Source of the DNA: an uncultured Verrucomicrobiota bacterium | GTDB lineage: Bacteria > Verrucomicrobiota > Kiritimatiellia > CAIQIC01 > Lenti-01 | NCBI GenBank assembly: GCA_937860055.1 | Contig: CALMBO010000029.1 | Location: forward strand, 1-64,000 | DNA length: 64,000 nucleotides | Reading direction: 5' to 3' | Shown: piece after piece, positions 14,909-23,433 of the stretch | How the letters are laid out: every line of letters begins with the position of its first letter | Position numbering within the stretch: position 1 is the stretch's first letter | Translations under genes and position numbers: made by a program | Notes under the pieces: model-generated | Database searches by the model: none | What the model was told of the DNA's origin: nothing | Seen by the model: the letters and a program-made list of their open reading frames with translations, nothing else

Positions 14909-17473
14909 ATGGCTTTTCCCCATCGGACAAAACAATTAGGATGTTTTCCGTTGAATCCGGCATCCAAAACCGATCAAGCGAAATGCCGCCCCTGGGGCCG
15001 GCGCTTTGCGGCATTCCTTCTGCGGGCGGTCCGTCACTCGTCCAGCTGGCTCCTGCGCCTCGTCTTCTTCCTCCTGTCCCTGCTGATCGTCCTTTTCGCC
15101 TATCTCCACCTGGTCGGCATGCCGGCCTATTTCACCGATCTGTTCCTGGATCGCATGGCCGCCGAAGGCTACTTCCTCCAGATCGAGCGCCTGACGCTGG
15201 AAATCGACCGAGGCCTGGTCGCCAAGAACGTGCGGTTGTTCGCCGCCGCCAACGCCCCGAATCCGTTCATGGAGGCCCGCGAGTTCGCCGTGACCCTCCA
15301 TCCCGTGGCCTTGCTGCGGAACCGGGAAGTCACGCCCGTCCTGGCCATCGTGGACGGCTCCCTGCGCGCCCAGCTTGGACAGGAAAAATTCGGGGCGAGA
15401 CAAGGTTCCCGGTCCGTCCTCCTGGAGAACATCAATCTCCGCTTTTCCGCCTCCCGGGAAGAGGCCCATCTGAGGGAGTTTTCGGCGGACTTCCTGGGCA
15501 TCCATTTCCGGGGACGCGGCGCCATCCATCTTTCAGCCAAAAGCCGCCGCCCCACGCTCCGCAATCCGCTCGTCCTCGCGGTCGATACCATCGAAAACGT
15601 CCCCGTTTGGGTTTTGAAGCTGGTGGAACAGGCAAACGAGATTGCTTTCCACGCCCCGCCGTCCGCGGATTTCGCCTTCGCCATCTATGCCGATCATCCG
15701 CAGGACAATGAAATCTCCATCCAGCTGGAAAACTCCGATGGCGGAAGCATCCGGGGGGTGGAGTTCCGCCAGTTCCGCGTGGATGTCTCCTGGAAGGACC
15801 AGCAGCTCCGCCTGCCCGATCTGCAGATCCACAAGGGGGAGGGCGTCCTCGGCCTCTCGGGTTGGTATGACGCGACCAACCAGATGATTTCGGTCCATCT
15901 GCTCAACACCCTCCCTCCCGACACCTTTCTCGCCCTCCTGCCCGGCGACATCCAGAAAAAGGCCTCCGCCATCGTCGCCGACTACCGTTTTCCCCTCCGC
16001 CTGGAGATGCAGGTCGGCCCCGCGCCCCTGGCCGGAGCCGCGGAACATTTCACGGGCCGCCTGTCCTTTGCCAAGGCCAATGTGCGCGACGTCCCCATCG
16101 AAAGCCTGGACGCCGTCTTTTCCCGTGACGCCGCCGAGGTGAAGCTCGAAAAGGCTTCCGTCCAGCTGGGAGCCGGACCGGACGCCAGCCGCCTGAAGAT
16201 CCAGGACGGGTTCTTCCATCTCGACACCCGCCGGTTCCAGGCCCGTGTCGGCGGCACCATCAACCCCCACGTGGTCAAACCGGTGCTGACGCCAAGCATG
16301 CGCAACATCGTCAACTGGTTCGGCATCCAGGAACCCCTCCAGGGCGATGTCGTCGTGGGAGGCGTGGCCGGAGACCCCGCCATCTACTGTTTCGGCCCCG
16401 TGCAAGCGACCAACTTCACGATCAACGGTGTCGCCGTGCAATCCATGCAGGGGAACCTCAACATCACCAACGAAGTCATGCACATCACCGGAGCCGCCCT
16501 CGTCCGCCCGGAGGGCATTGCGCGCGGCGACGTCCACATGGCGTTTTCCAACCAGACCCTCCGGCTGGATGTCGACAGCACGCTGGATCCGCGCGCCACC
16601 GCGGACATGATCGGCCCGGCCGTGGCCCGGTTCATGAAGCCTTTCCGGCTCAACGGTCCGACTCGCCTCCAGGTCGAAGGGCTCCTCGACTACTGCAATT
16701 TCTCGCTGAACCAGCTGCAGGCCCATGTCGAGGCCCAGCGCTTCGGCTACGACCGATGGGAGGCCGACACCGCCACGTTCGACCTGGCCGTGCTCGGCCG
16801 CCGGCTCCGCTTCACCAACGCCGTCGCCACCGCCTACGGGGGCCAATTCGCCGGCACGGGGAATCTCTATCCCGTCGCCTCCGATGCGAACTGGCGCTAC
16901 GAAGTCGATCTGGCCGCGACCAACGCCAGCCTCGCCGATCTCCTCTTCGCCTCCTTCCAGAAACCGGCCAAGGACCTGCGAGGAACCCTGGACGGCACCG
17001 CCCGCATCGGCGGCTACATCGGCAAAGGCACCGGCCCGGGCGTCACCGGCTGGGGCCGCGCCAGCATCCGCGGCGGCCTGCTCTTCCAGACGAAGCTCTT
17101 CAGCGGCCTTTCGGCCATCCTGGCCAGGATCATCCCCGACTTCACCCTTTTCGCCCAGACCGACGCCAGCGGGGACTACACCATCCGGAACAGCCGCCTC
17201 CACTCCCGGAACATCCAGCTCCAAGGAACGGTCTTCAGCGTGAAGGCCTACGGTTCGTATGCCTTCGATGGCGCGCTCGACTACCGCGTCGAAGTCCAGC
17301 TCCTGCGCGGCGGCCCTGTCGCCGCCATCGTCCGTTTGGCTACCCTGCCCGTCACCCGCCTTCTCAAATTCGGGTTGACCGGCACGTTCGAAGATCCCCA
17401 TTGGCGCCCGCTCAATCTCAACCCCGCCGAACTTTTCTCCGGCGAGGACAAGGGGGAAGGCAAACAGCCCTGA
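14909..17473 (+). CDS. AsmA-like envelope protein
   Basis: A protein of about 854 aa with one N-terminal TM (WLLRLVFFLLSLLIVLFAYLHL, about residues 47-68) and a long beta-rich periplasmic region. The C-terminal third carries FSGLSAILARIIPDF, GDYTIRNSRLHSRNIQLQGTVFSVKAYGSYAFDG-type segments and ends LLKFGLTGTFEDPHWRP, as in AsmA-C/DUF3971 proteins of the TamB/YhdP group. Those proteins are proposed to bridge the periplasm and move phospholipid to the outer membrane. The start is uncertain. ATG 14909 has a weak GGGAA; TTG 14951 has AGGA nine bases upstream and leaves more room for the divergent wzm promoter; the track ATG at 14816 is unlikely. It is divergent from wzm. Confidence 0.83.
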   Translation: MAFPHRTKQLGCFPLNPASKTDQAKCRPWGRRFAAFLLRAVRHSSSWLLRLVFFLLSLLIVLFAYLHLVGMPAYFTDLFLDRMAAEGYFLQIERLTLEIDRGLVAKNVRLFAAANAPNPFMEAREFAVTLHPVALLRNREVTPVLAIVDGSLRAQLGQEKFGARQGSRSVLLENINLRFSASREEAHLREFSADFLGIHFRGRGAIHLSAKSRRPTLRNPLVLAVDTIENVPVWVLKLVEQANEIAFHAPPSADFAFAIYADHPQDNEISIQLENSDGGSIRGVEFRQFRVDVSWKDQQLRLPDLQIHKGEGVLGLSGWYDATNQMISVHLLNTLPPDTFLALLPGDIQKKASAIVADYRFPLRLEMQVGPAPLAGAAEHFTGRLSFAKANVRDVPIESLDAVFSRDAAEVKLEKASVQLGAGPDASRLKIQDGFFHLDTRRFQARVGGTINPHVVKPVLTPSMRNIVNWFGIQEPLQGDVVVGGVAGDPAIYCFGPVQATNFTINGVAVQSMQGNLNITNEVMHITGAALVRPEGIARGDVHMAFSNQTLRLDVDSTLDPRATADMIGPAVARFMKPFRLNGPTRLQVEGLLDYCNFSLNQLQAHVEAQRFGYDRWEADTATFDLAVLGRRLRFTNAVATAYGGQFAGTGNLYPVASDANWRYEVDLAATNASLADLLFASFQKPAKDLRGTLDGTARIGGYIGKGTGPGVTGWGRASIRGGLLFQTKLFSGLSAILARIIPDFTLFAQTDASGDYTIRNSRLHSRNIQLQGTVFSVKAYGSYAFDGALDYRVEVQLLRGGPVAAIVRLATLPVTRLLKFGLTGTFEDPHWRPLNLNPAELFSGEDKGEGKQP

Positions 17474-17613
17474 TCCGCTTCCGGCGCGGGAAGGCGCCTC
17501 CCATGTCCACTGCGCGGGTTTTCTCCGCCAGGGAAAAACCGCGATGGATTCTTCCCCGCTGCGCCCCCCGTTCGGTGCCTTTCCGCACGGGCAAAGAAGT
17601 TTGGTTTCCATGG

Positions 17614-17642
17614 TTGCAACACAAAACCGGCCGTGGTAGCTT
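17614..17642 (+). promoter_or_regulatory. Candidate promoter of the riboflavin operon
   Basis: TTGCAA (17614-17619) and TAGCTT (17637-17642) are separated by 17 bp, and the predicted start of transcription (about 17649) falls exactly at the first helix of the FMN aptamer. Both hexamers are imperfect, so the position is the main support. The rest of 17474-17613 holds a hairpin-like CGCGGGTTTT/AAAAACCGCG pair and one copy of the intergenic GCGGGAAGGCGCC motif, but no gene. Confidence 0.4.
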
Positions 17643-17649
17643 CTTCTCC

Positions 17650-17757
17650 GTCTTCAGGGCGTGGTGAAATTCCCGACCGGCGGTACAGCCCGCGAGCCAA
17701 TAGGCAGACAAGGTGCGATTCCTTGGCCGACAGTATACAGTCTGGATGGAAGAAGAC
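17650..17757 (+). ncRNA. FMN riboswitch (RFN element)
   Basis: The RFN aptamer is recognisable by its conserved core: GTGAAATTCCCGACCGGCGGT, AGCCCGCGAGCC, GGTGCGATTCC, TTGGCCGACAGT and GTCTGGATGGAAGAAG. Helix P1 pairs GTCTTC (17650-17655) with GAAGAC (17752-17757), closing the six-stem junction. FMN binding stabilises P1. The GAAGAC strand can instead pair with GTCTTC at 17802-17807 inside the terminator stem, so ligand binding should release the terminator and switch the rib operon off. All elements are directly visible. The track ORF that reads through it (17661) is an artefact. Confidence 0.97.
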
Positions 17758-17787
17758 TTGCAGCGGTTTCTTTCGCTGCCCCCTCGC

Positions 17788-17814
17788 CCGAAGACAGGAA
17801 GGTCTTCGGTTTTT
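17788..17814 (+). terminator. Riboswitch-controlled intrinsic terminator, with a Shine-Dalgarno in its loop
   Basis: CCGAAGAC (17788-17795) and GTCTTCGG (17802-17809) form a perfect 8-bp stem with loop AGGAAG, followed by TTTTT. The competing antiterminator is GAAGAC 17752-17757 pairing with GTCTTC 17802-17807, with a nested hairpin GCAGCG/CGCTGC (17760-17779). The loop AGGAAG continues into G and reads AGGAAGG, the only Shine-Dalgarno-like sequence before the ribBA ATG at 17817 (14-nt gap). The hairpin may therefore also affect translation. Confidence 0.9.
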
Positions 17815-17816
17815 AT

Positions 17817-19034
17817 ATGGAAAAATCCGGGCAAGAGTCCGTCTTCTGCTCCGTGGAGGAGGCTCTCGACATCATCCGCGCCGGCCAGATGCTCCTGGTC
17901 GTGGACGATGAAAACCGCGAGAACGAAGGCGACCTCGTCGCCGCCGGCGAAAAGGTCACGCCGGAGATCATCAACTTCATGGCCACGCACGGCCGGGGCC
18001 TGATCTGCGTTCCCATGGAGGAACAGCGCCTGTGCCGGCTCGGCCTCGGCCGCATGGTCCCCCTGGATGAACGCGACCGCTACCGCACCGCCTTCACCGT
18101 TTCCGTCGATGCCCGCGAAGGCATCTCCACCGGTATCAGCGCCTTCGATCGCGCCCGGACCGTCCGCTTGCTGGCCGACGAAAAATCCACCGCCTGCGAC
18201 TTCATCCGCCCCGGCCACATGTTCCCGCTGCAGGCGGTTCCCGGCGGCGTCCTCCGCCGCACCGGCCACACCGAGGCTTCCATCGATCTGGCCACGCATG
18301 CCGGACTCAAGCCCGTCGCCGTCATCTGCGAAGTCATGCGCGACAACGGAGAAATGGCCCGCCTGCCGGATCTGGTGGAATTCGCGAACCGCCACCATCT
18401 CCGCATCCTGACCGTTGCTTCGCTCGTCGCCTGGCGCCGGGCGCGCGAAAGGACCGTCCGCCGCGATTCCGTCGTCCAGCTCCCCACGGAATACGGCGAT
18501 TTCATGCTCCACCTCTATCTCGACGAACTGACCGGTGAACACCATGTGGCCCTCGTCCATGGCGAACCGGCCAGGCAGGACGCTCCGCTGGTGCGCATCC
18601 ATTCCGAATGCCTGACGGGCGACGTCTTCGCCTCGCGCCGCTGCGACTGCGGCAGCCAGCTCCACGCCGCGATGCGCCAGATCGTCGCCGCCGGCCATGG
18701 CGCCATCCTTTACATGCGCCAGGAAGGCCGCGGCATTGGCCTGGCCGGCAAGATCCGCGCCTATGCCCTCCAGGAACAGGGGCTCGACACCGTCGAAGCC
18801 AATCTCAAGCTGGGGTTCGCCCCCGACCTCCGCGACTATGGCGTCGGAGCCCAGATGCTCCTCGACCTCGGGATCACCCGCATGCGCCTCCTGACCAACA
18901 ACCCCCGCAAGGTCGTCGGCATCCAGGGCTACGGCATCGAAATCGTGGAACGTGTTCCCATCGCCTTCCCCCCCACCCCCCACAACGCCAAATATCTGAA
19001 AACGAAAAAAGAGAAACTGGGCCACCTGATCTGA
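17817..19034 (+). CDS. ribBA: Bifunctional 3,4-dihydroxy-2-butanone-4-phosphate synthase / GTP cyclohydrolase II
   Basis: A 405-aa enzyme catalysing both entry reactions of riboflavin synthesis. The N-terminal DHBP synthase (about 10-205) has [14 protein letters not shown], the acidic metal/substrate loop; [19 protein letters not shown] and GHTEASIDL follow. The C-terminal GTP cyclohydrolase II (about 210-400) has the zinc ligands in [19 protein letters not shown] (three Cys) and the catalytic RQEGRGIGL, so both activities look intact. The start is ATG 17817, only two bases after the terminator T-run. The track start is 156 nt upstream inside the riboswitch. First gene of the rib operon, regulated by FMN through the riboswitch. 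Confidence 0.96.
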   Translation: MEKSGQESVFCSVEEALDIIRAGQMLLVVDDENRENEGDLVAAGEKVTPEIINFMATHGRGLICVPMEEQRLCRLGLGRMVPLDERDRYRTAFTVSVDAREGISTGISAFDRARTVRLLADEKSTACDFIRPGHMFPLQAVPGGVLRRTGHTEASIDLATHAGLKPVAVICEVMRDNGEMARLPDLVEFANRHHLRILTVASLVAWRRARERTVRRDSVVQLPTEYGDFMLHLYLDELTGEHHVALVHGEPARQDAPLVRIHSECLTGDVFASRRCDCGSQLHAAMRQIVAAGHGAILYMRQEGRGIGLAGKIRAYALQEQGLDTVEANLKLGFAPDLRDYGVGAQMLLDLGITRMRLLTNNPRKVVGIQGYGIEIVERVPIAFPPTPHNAKYLKTKKEKLGHLI

Positions 19035-19049
19035 CCCGGAAAGGACACC

Positions 19050-19520
19050 ATGAACTGCAAGGAATACAGCGGACAACTCAACGCCAAGGGACTCAAGTTC
19101 GGCATCGTCGTCAGCCGATTCAACGATCTGTTCACCGGACAGCTCCTGAAAGGCGCCTTGGATTGCCTGGCCCGCCATGGCGCGAATGAAAAGGACATCG
19201 AGGTCGTCTGGGTCCCCGGCGCCTACGAACAGCCCATCGCCCTCAAGAAACTGGCCCAGGCCGGAAAGCACAACTCGCTCATCGCGCTCGGCGCCGTCAT
19301 CCAGGGGGCCACGTCCCATGCCGGCCTCATCAATGCCCAGGTCGCCCGGGCCCTGACCCAGATCAGCCTCGACAGCGGCATCCCGGTCGTCGACGGCATC
19401 GTGGCCGCCGAAAACCTCGACCAGGCCATCGAGCGCTGCGGCAGCAAATCCGGCAACCGCGGATGGAACGCGGCGCAGACCGCCATCGAGATGGCCTCCC
19501 TCTTCCAGCAGCTTCCCTGA
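19050..19520 (+). CDS. ribH: 6,7-dimethyl-8-ribityllumazine synthase
   Basis: A 156-aa lumazine synthase. It condenses 5-amino-6-ribitylaminouracil with dihydroxybutanone phosphate. The ribityl-binding VSRFNDLFTGQLLKGAL, the phosphate-site WVPGAYEQPIALKKL and the catalytic-His segment GAVIQGATSHAGLI are present, as is the C-terminal GNRGWNAAQTAIEM. The loop TSHAGLI departs from the common TPHFDYV but keeps the histidine. GAAAGGA precedes the ATG at normal distance, and it lies 15 bp after ribBA. Usual length for the icosahedral or pentameric family. Confidence 0.95.
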   Translation: MNCKEYSGQLNAKGLKFGIVVSRFNDLFTGQLLKGALDCLARHGANEKDIEVVWVPGAYEQPIALKKLAQAGKHNSLIALGAVIQGATSHAGLINAQVARALTQISLDSGIPVVDGIVAAENLDQAIERCGSKSGNRGWNAAQTAIEMASLFQQLP

Positions 19521-19583
19521 GGATTGCATCTTCCGGCCAATCTGATTCAATCCATCCGTCGCAACCAACGAAAGGACCCTCCC

Positions 19584-20090
19584 ATGGGAATCCGCCACGA
19601 GGCCCGCGAATGGGCGCTGCAGTTCCTCTTCCAATCCGAATTCAACCGGGAGGAATCCGTCGACGAGGGCTTCAAGCTCTTCTGGGAACATCAGAACGAA
19701 GAGGCGGCCGCGCCGCCGTCCCGCCCACCCGCCAAGGAGGACCGCATGCGCGCCAAGGCGCGGCAGTTTGCCGAGGAACTGGCGCGCGGCGTCATCGCCC
19801 ACCACCAGGAGATCGATCCACTCATTTCCAAGTACGCGGAAAACTGGGAAATCGACCGCATGGGCACCGTGGACCGCAACGCCATGCGCATCGCGGTCTT
19901 CGAGATGCTCTACCGGAACGACATCCCCCCCGTCGTTTCCATCAACGAGGCGGTCGAGCTGGCCAAGTCCTATAGCTCCGTCGAATCCGGAAAGTTCGTC
20001 AACGGCATCCTGGATCGCATCCGCAAAGGGCTCGACCGCCCCGCGCGCGGCCCCAACGCCTCGGCTGAACCCGTCGAAGGACAGGAATAG
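19584..20090 (+). CDS. nusB: Transcription antitermination protein NusB
   Basis: A 168-aa helical protein of the NusB/RsmB fold. The N-terminus REWALQFLFQSEFN and the C-terminal block IDRMGTVDRNAMRIAVFEML ... VVSINEAVELAKSYSS ... KFVNGILDRI are diagnostic. It binds boxA RNA with S10 in rRNA transcription complexes. It is longer than usual (about 130-150 aa). The extra length lies in an Ala/Pro-rich linker (about residues 40-53) and a short C-terminal tail. The start MGIRHEARE has AAGGA eight bases upstream; the track start at 19524 is 60 nt too early. ribH-nusB adjacency is common, so it is transcribed with the rib genes. Confidence 0.94.
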   Translation: MGIRHEAREWALQFLFQSEFNREESVDEGFKLFWEHQNEEAAAPPSRPPAKEDRMRAKARQFAEELARGVIAHHQEIDPLISKYAENWEIDRMGTVDRNAMRIAVFEMLYRNDIPPVVSINEAVELAKSYSSVESGKFVNGILDRIRKGLDRPARGPNASAEPVEGQE

Positions 20091-20098
20091 CCCGGAAC

Positions 20099-20998
20099 AT
20101 GGGCTCCTGGTTCAACAGCCTCCGCAAGACACGCGAACGCTTCTCCGGCGCGCTGAAGGGGCTGTTTTCCTCTCCCGGGCCCGATGAAGCCACGGCCGAG
20201 GAACTCGCCGATCTGCTCATCATGGCGGATGTTCCCATGCGGCTGGTGCAAACGCTTTCCAAGGAGCTGGAACGATCCGCCTCGCGCAAGGAACCGCTCC
20301 TGACCACGTTCCAGCGGGTCCTCGTGGATGCCCTCGGGCAGAATCCACCGCTGGATTGGGCCGCCTTGCCTTCTCCGGGCGTCGTGCTGCTGGTCGGCAT
20401 CAATGGTTCCGGCAAGACCACCACCGCCGCCAAATTGGCCCGCATGGCACTGCTCGCCGGCCGCCGCCCCCTCCTTGGCGCCGCCGACACCTTTCGCGCC
20501 GCCGGATCCCACCAGCTCAAGCTGTGGGCCGACAAAATCGGCTGCGAGTCCGTCATCGGCGCCACCGGCGGCGATGCGGCCGCCGTCGCCTACGATGCCA
20601 TCGACGCCGCATTGGCGCGCCGATGCGACGTCGTCTTTGTGGATACCGCCGGACGCATGCATACCAAGGAGCCGCTGATGCGCGAACTCCAGAAGGTGCG
20701 CGCCGCCATGGACAAGCGCCTGCCCGGAGCCCCTCACCACACCTGGGTCGTGCTGGATGCCATGCTGGGCCAGAATGCCGTGGTCCAGGCACGCCAGTTC
20801 CATGAAATGACCCCCCTGACCGGCGCCATCGTTACCAAACTGGACGGCAGTTCCAAGGCCGGCTTCCTTTTTGCCATCCGCCAGGAACTGAATCTCCCCA
20901 TCCTCTATGCCGGCCTTGGGGAGAGCGCGGACGATCTCGCGCCTTTCGACGCCGCCGCCTTCGTCAATGCCCTCCTGGATCTGGATGAATCAAAATGA
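20099..20998 (+). CDS. ftsY: Signal recognition particle receptor FtsY
   Basis: A 299-aa SRP-type GTPase. A short N domain (about 1-90) begins with a basic helix MGSWFNSLRKTRERF. It is followed by the G domain: G1 GINGSGKTTTAAKLA, the FtsY-type GAADTFRAAGSHQLKLWA, G3 VDTAGRMHTKEPLMREL and G4 VTKLDGSSKAG, ending in GLGESADDLAPFDA. The acidic A domain of E. coli FtsY is absent, as in many bacteria; the basic first helix probably contacts the membrane. It docks ribosome-SRP complexes for co-translational membrane insertion. It lies 8 bp after nusB and overlaps ribD by 4 bp, so this essential gene sits in the FMN-controlled transcript. Confidence 0.96.
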   Translation: MGSWFNSLRKTRERFSGALKGLFSSPGPDEATAEELADLLIMADVPMRLVQTLSKELERSASRKEPLLTTFQRVLVDALGQNPPLDWAALPSPGVVLLVGINGSGKTTTAAKLARMALLAGRRPLLGAADTFRAAGSHQLKLWADKIGCESVIGATGGDAAAVAYDAIDAALARRCDVVFVDTAGRMHTKEPLMRELQKVRAAMDKRLPGAPHHTWVVLDAMLGQNAVVQARQFHEMTPLTGAIVTKLDGSSKAGFLFAIRQELNLPILYAGLGESADDLAPFDAAAFVNALLDLDESK

Positions 20999-22092
20999 AG
21001 GTCTTTCCGGAATCCGATCTGAAGTGGATGCGCCGGGCGCTGGCCCTGGCCCGGCGGGCGGAAGGCATGACACGACCCAATCCGCCCGTGGGCGCGGTGG
21101 TGGTCAAGAATGGCCGGAAGATTGGAGAAGGCTTCCACAAAAAGGCCGGCGGCCCCCATGCCGAGGTCTTTGCCCTTCGGCAGGCGGGCAAGGCGGCGCG
21201 CGGCGCCACCTTGTATGTCACCTTGGAGCCCTGCTCCACCCATGGCCGCACCCCCCCCTGCACGGAGGCGGTCATCCAGGCCGGGATCTCGCGGGTCGTG
21301 GTTGGAACGGCCGATCCCAATCCCAGGCATGCGGGGCGCGGCCTGCGCCTGTTGCGCAAGGGTGGCATCCGTGTCGATGTCGGCGCCTGCGGCGAAGAAG
21401 CCGGCAGGCTCATCGGTCCGTTTGCCTGCCACATGCGGCGCCACCGCCCGTTCTTCACCCTGAAGCTCGGTCTCTCGCTGGATGGCCGCATTGCCGACCA
21501 TACCCGTTCCTCCCGCTGGATCACCGGTCCAGAAGCCCGCGAAGAGGTCCAAGCCATGCGGCGGGCCGCCGACGCCATCATGGTCGGTGCCGGAACGGTC
21601 CGGCATGACAATCCCTCCCTGTGGCCCCGACCAGACGGCAGGCGGAATCCATGGCGGATCATCGTGGTCCGGAACGGCCCCCTGCTCCTCAAGGCCCAGC
21701 TCTTCACGGACGCGCATGCCGGCCGCACTCTTGTTGCAGCACCAAAAGGCTGGCACCCGGCCTGCGCCCGCCGGATCCGGCAGACAGGTGCCACGGTTCT
21801 GGAACTGCCCCGGGATCATTTTCTTCCCTCCTTGGCCAAGGAACTCGGCAAGCTGGGCCTCCTGCGCGTCCTTTGCGAAGGCGGCGGCATCTTGGCCGGC
21901 GAATTGATCCGGGCCGGCCTGGCCGATGAATTGTGCGTTTTCTCGTCCCCCATGCTGATCGGCGGTCCGGTTGGCGCCACGGGAAATGCCGAGTGGCTAT
22001 TGGATCAGGCCCCCCGATTCAACCGGGCGGAATGCCGCCCCGTCGGCCGGGATCTGTTCATGAGATTTTCTCCTGCGGACAAGGAGGGCTGA
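20995..22092 (+). CDS. ribD: Bifunctional diaminohydroxyphosphoribosylaminopyrimidine deaminase / 5-amino-6-(5-phosphoribosylamino)uracil reductase
   Basis: A 365-aa riboflavin enzyme. The N-terminal cytidine-deaminase-like domain (about 1-145) has the zinc site GPHAEVFAL and EPCSTHGRTPPCTEAV, with NPPVGAVVV before it. The C-terminal reductase (about 146-360) has FTLKLGLSLDGRIAD, SRWITGPEAR, MVGAGTVRHDNPSL and the NADPH-site CEGGGILAGELI. Length and order are normal. The start overlaps the ftsY stop by 4 bp (ATGA) and the stop abuts the ribE ATG (TGAATG). Confidence 0.96.
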   Translation: MKVFPESDLKWMRRALALARRAEGMTRPNPPVGAVVVKNGRKIGEGFHKKAGGPHAEVFALRQAGKAARGATLYVTLEPCSTHGRTPPCTEAVIQAGISRVVVGTADPNPRHAGRGLRLLRKGGIRVDVGACGEEAGRLIGPFACHMRRHRPFFTLKLGLSLDGRIADHTRSSRWITGPEAREEVQAMRRAADAIMVGAGTVRHDNPSLWPRPDGRRNPWRIIVVRNGPLLLKAQLFTDAHAGRTLVAAPKGWHPACARRIRQTGATVLELPRDHFLPSLAKELGKLGLLRVLCEGGGILAGELIRAGLADELCVFSSPMLIGGPVGATGNAEWLLDQAPRFNRAECRPVGRDLFMRFSPADKEG

Positions 22093-22734
22093 ATGTTCAC
22101 GGGCCTTATCCAACAGGTCGGGCGATTGGAACAGATCTCCTTCCAGGGCGAGGCGGGGCACCTGATTCTTTCCGCCCGGTTCGATGCCCCCCTGCAGATC
22201 GGCGAAAGCGTCGCCATCAACGGAGCCTGCCTCACCTTGGTCGAACAGCATGGAGACCAGATGGTTTTCGATGTCCTCCGGGAAACCTTCGACAAAACCT
22301 CTCTCCGCGACAAGGCGACGGGGGCGCCGCTGAACCTGGAACGGGCTCTCCGCGTGGGCGATTCTCTCGGGGGCCATCTCGTCAGCGGCCATGTGGATGG
22401 CACCGGCGAGTTGCGGCGGGTGGAAACGGCCGGCCGCGACAAGGTGCTGGCCATCTCGGCGCCGCCCCTGATGCCGGAGATCGTCCCCAAGGGTTCGATA
22501 GCCGTCGACGGCATCAGCCTGACCGTCGTGGGAGTGAATCCGGCCGATGGCCTGTTTTCCGTCCATGTCATCCCCCACACCTGGGCTCAAACCGCGCTTT
22601 CCTCGCTGTCTCCCGGAGCGCGCGTCAATCTGGAAACCGACATGATCGGCAAGTATGTCCGCAAAATGGCGGCGGCGGATTCTGCGCCGCGGGTCACCTG
22701 GGACAAACTGCGCGACGCCGGCTTCCTGTCCTGA
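22093..22734 (+). CDS. ribE: Riboflavin synthase alpha chain
   Basis: A 213-aa enzyme that dismutates two lumazines to riboflavin. The two internal lumazine-binding repeats are clear. Repeat 1 opens MFTGLIQQVG with INGACLTLVE; repeat 2 contains GHLVSGHVDGTGEL and VDGISLTVVGV. The C-terminal trimerisation helix is short. It completes the pathway with ribBA, ribH and ribD; only the intervening phosphatase is not here. Last gene of the operon; its stop codon touches the stop codon of the convergent gene with no bases between them. Confidence 0.96.
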   Translation: MFTGLIQQVGRLEQISFQGEAGHLILSARFDAPLQIGESVAINGACLTLVEQHGDQMVFDVLRETFDKTSLRDKATGAPLNLERALRVGDSLGGHLVSGHVDGTGELRRVETAGRDKVLAISAPPLMPEIVPKGSIAVDGISLTVVGVNPADGLFSVHVIPHTWAQTALSSLSPGARVNLETDMIGKYVRKMAAADSAPRVTWDKLRDAGFLS

Positions 22735-23433
22735 TCAATCCGCAAACGCGTATTTGACGATGCAGCGCAGGGCGCTGAAGCCGTCCTTCCAGCCGATCTT
22801 CTTCCCTTCGGAATAATCGCGGCCGTAATAGGAAATCGGCACTTCGTAGATCTTCAGCTTTCGCCGGGCGACCTTGGCGGTGATTTCGACCTCGAATCCG
22901 AACCGGTTTTCCTTCAGCGGAATGGACTGGATCACCTCGCGCTTGAAGACCTTGTAGCAGACCTCCATGTCCGTGAGGTTCAGGTTGGTGGTCATGTTGG
23001 AGAGCGTGGTCAGAAGCCAGTTGCCCAGGTAGTGCCAATAGAACACGACGCGATGCGCCCCGCCGCCCAGGAAGCGGGAACCATACACGACATCCGCATG
23101 CCCATCCACGATAGGCTGCAGGAGCCGGGAATATTCCTTCGGGTCGTATTCCAGATCGGCGTCCTGGATCAGCACGACGTCGCCCGTGGCGGCGGCAAAA
23201 CCCGTCCGCAGGGCCGCCCCCTTCCCGCGATTCACCTCGTGGAACAGGACCTTCAAATCGGATTGTTCCTTCGCCATCTTCTCCAATACCTCGCGGGTTC
23301 CGTCGCGGGAACAATCATCCACCAGGAGAATCTCCTTCTCCATGCCGACATCGACCGACCGGACCAGGGCGACGATTTCGGAAATGGTCACCGCCTCGTT
23401 GTACACGGGAATCACGATTGACAGTTTCTTCAT
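22735..23433 (-). CDS. GT2 glycosyltransferase (DPM1-like polyprenyl-phosphate sugar synthase)
   Basis: A 232-aa single-domain GT2: [24 protein letters not shown], the metal-binding [16 protein letters not shown] and [15 protein letters not shown], ending [21 protein letters not shown]. It is a close paralogue of the GT domain at 1185-2606 but lacks the methyltransferase half and TM segments, like the minimal dolichol-phosphate mannose synthase catalytic subunit. The start MKKLS has AGGAGGG just upstream and overlaps the VanZ-like gene stop by 4 bp (ATGA). It is the last gene of the unit that begins with the giant repeat gene. Confidence 0.88.
   Translation of the reverse strand: MKKLSIVIPVYNEAVTISEIVALVRSVDVGMEKEILLVDDCSRDGTREVLEKMAKEQSDLKVLFHEVNRGKGAALRTGFAAATGDVVLIQDADLEYDPKEYSRLLQPIVDGHADVVYGSRFLGGGAHRVVFYWHYLGNWLLTTLSNMTTNLNLTDMEVCYKVFKREVIQSIPLKENRFGFEVEITAKVARRKLKIYEVPISYYGRDYSEGKKIGWKDGFSALRCIVKYAFAD

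Noticed and set aside
17503-17667. Small plus-strand ORF (MSTARVFSAREK...) between the AsmA-like gene and ribBA
   Set aside because: Runs into the riboswitch, lacks a Shine-Dalgarno and has no similarity I recognise.
17661-17816. N-terminal extension of ribBA in the ORF track
   Set aside because: These 52 codons are the FMN aptamer and terminator; DHBP synthase homology begins after ATG 17817.
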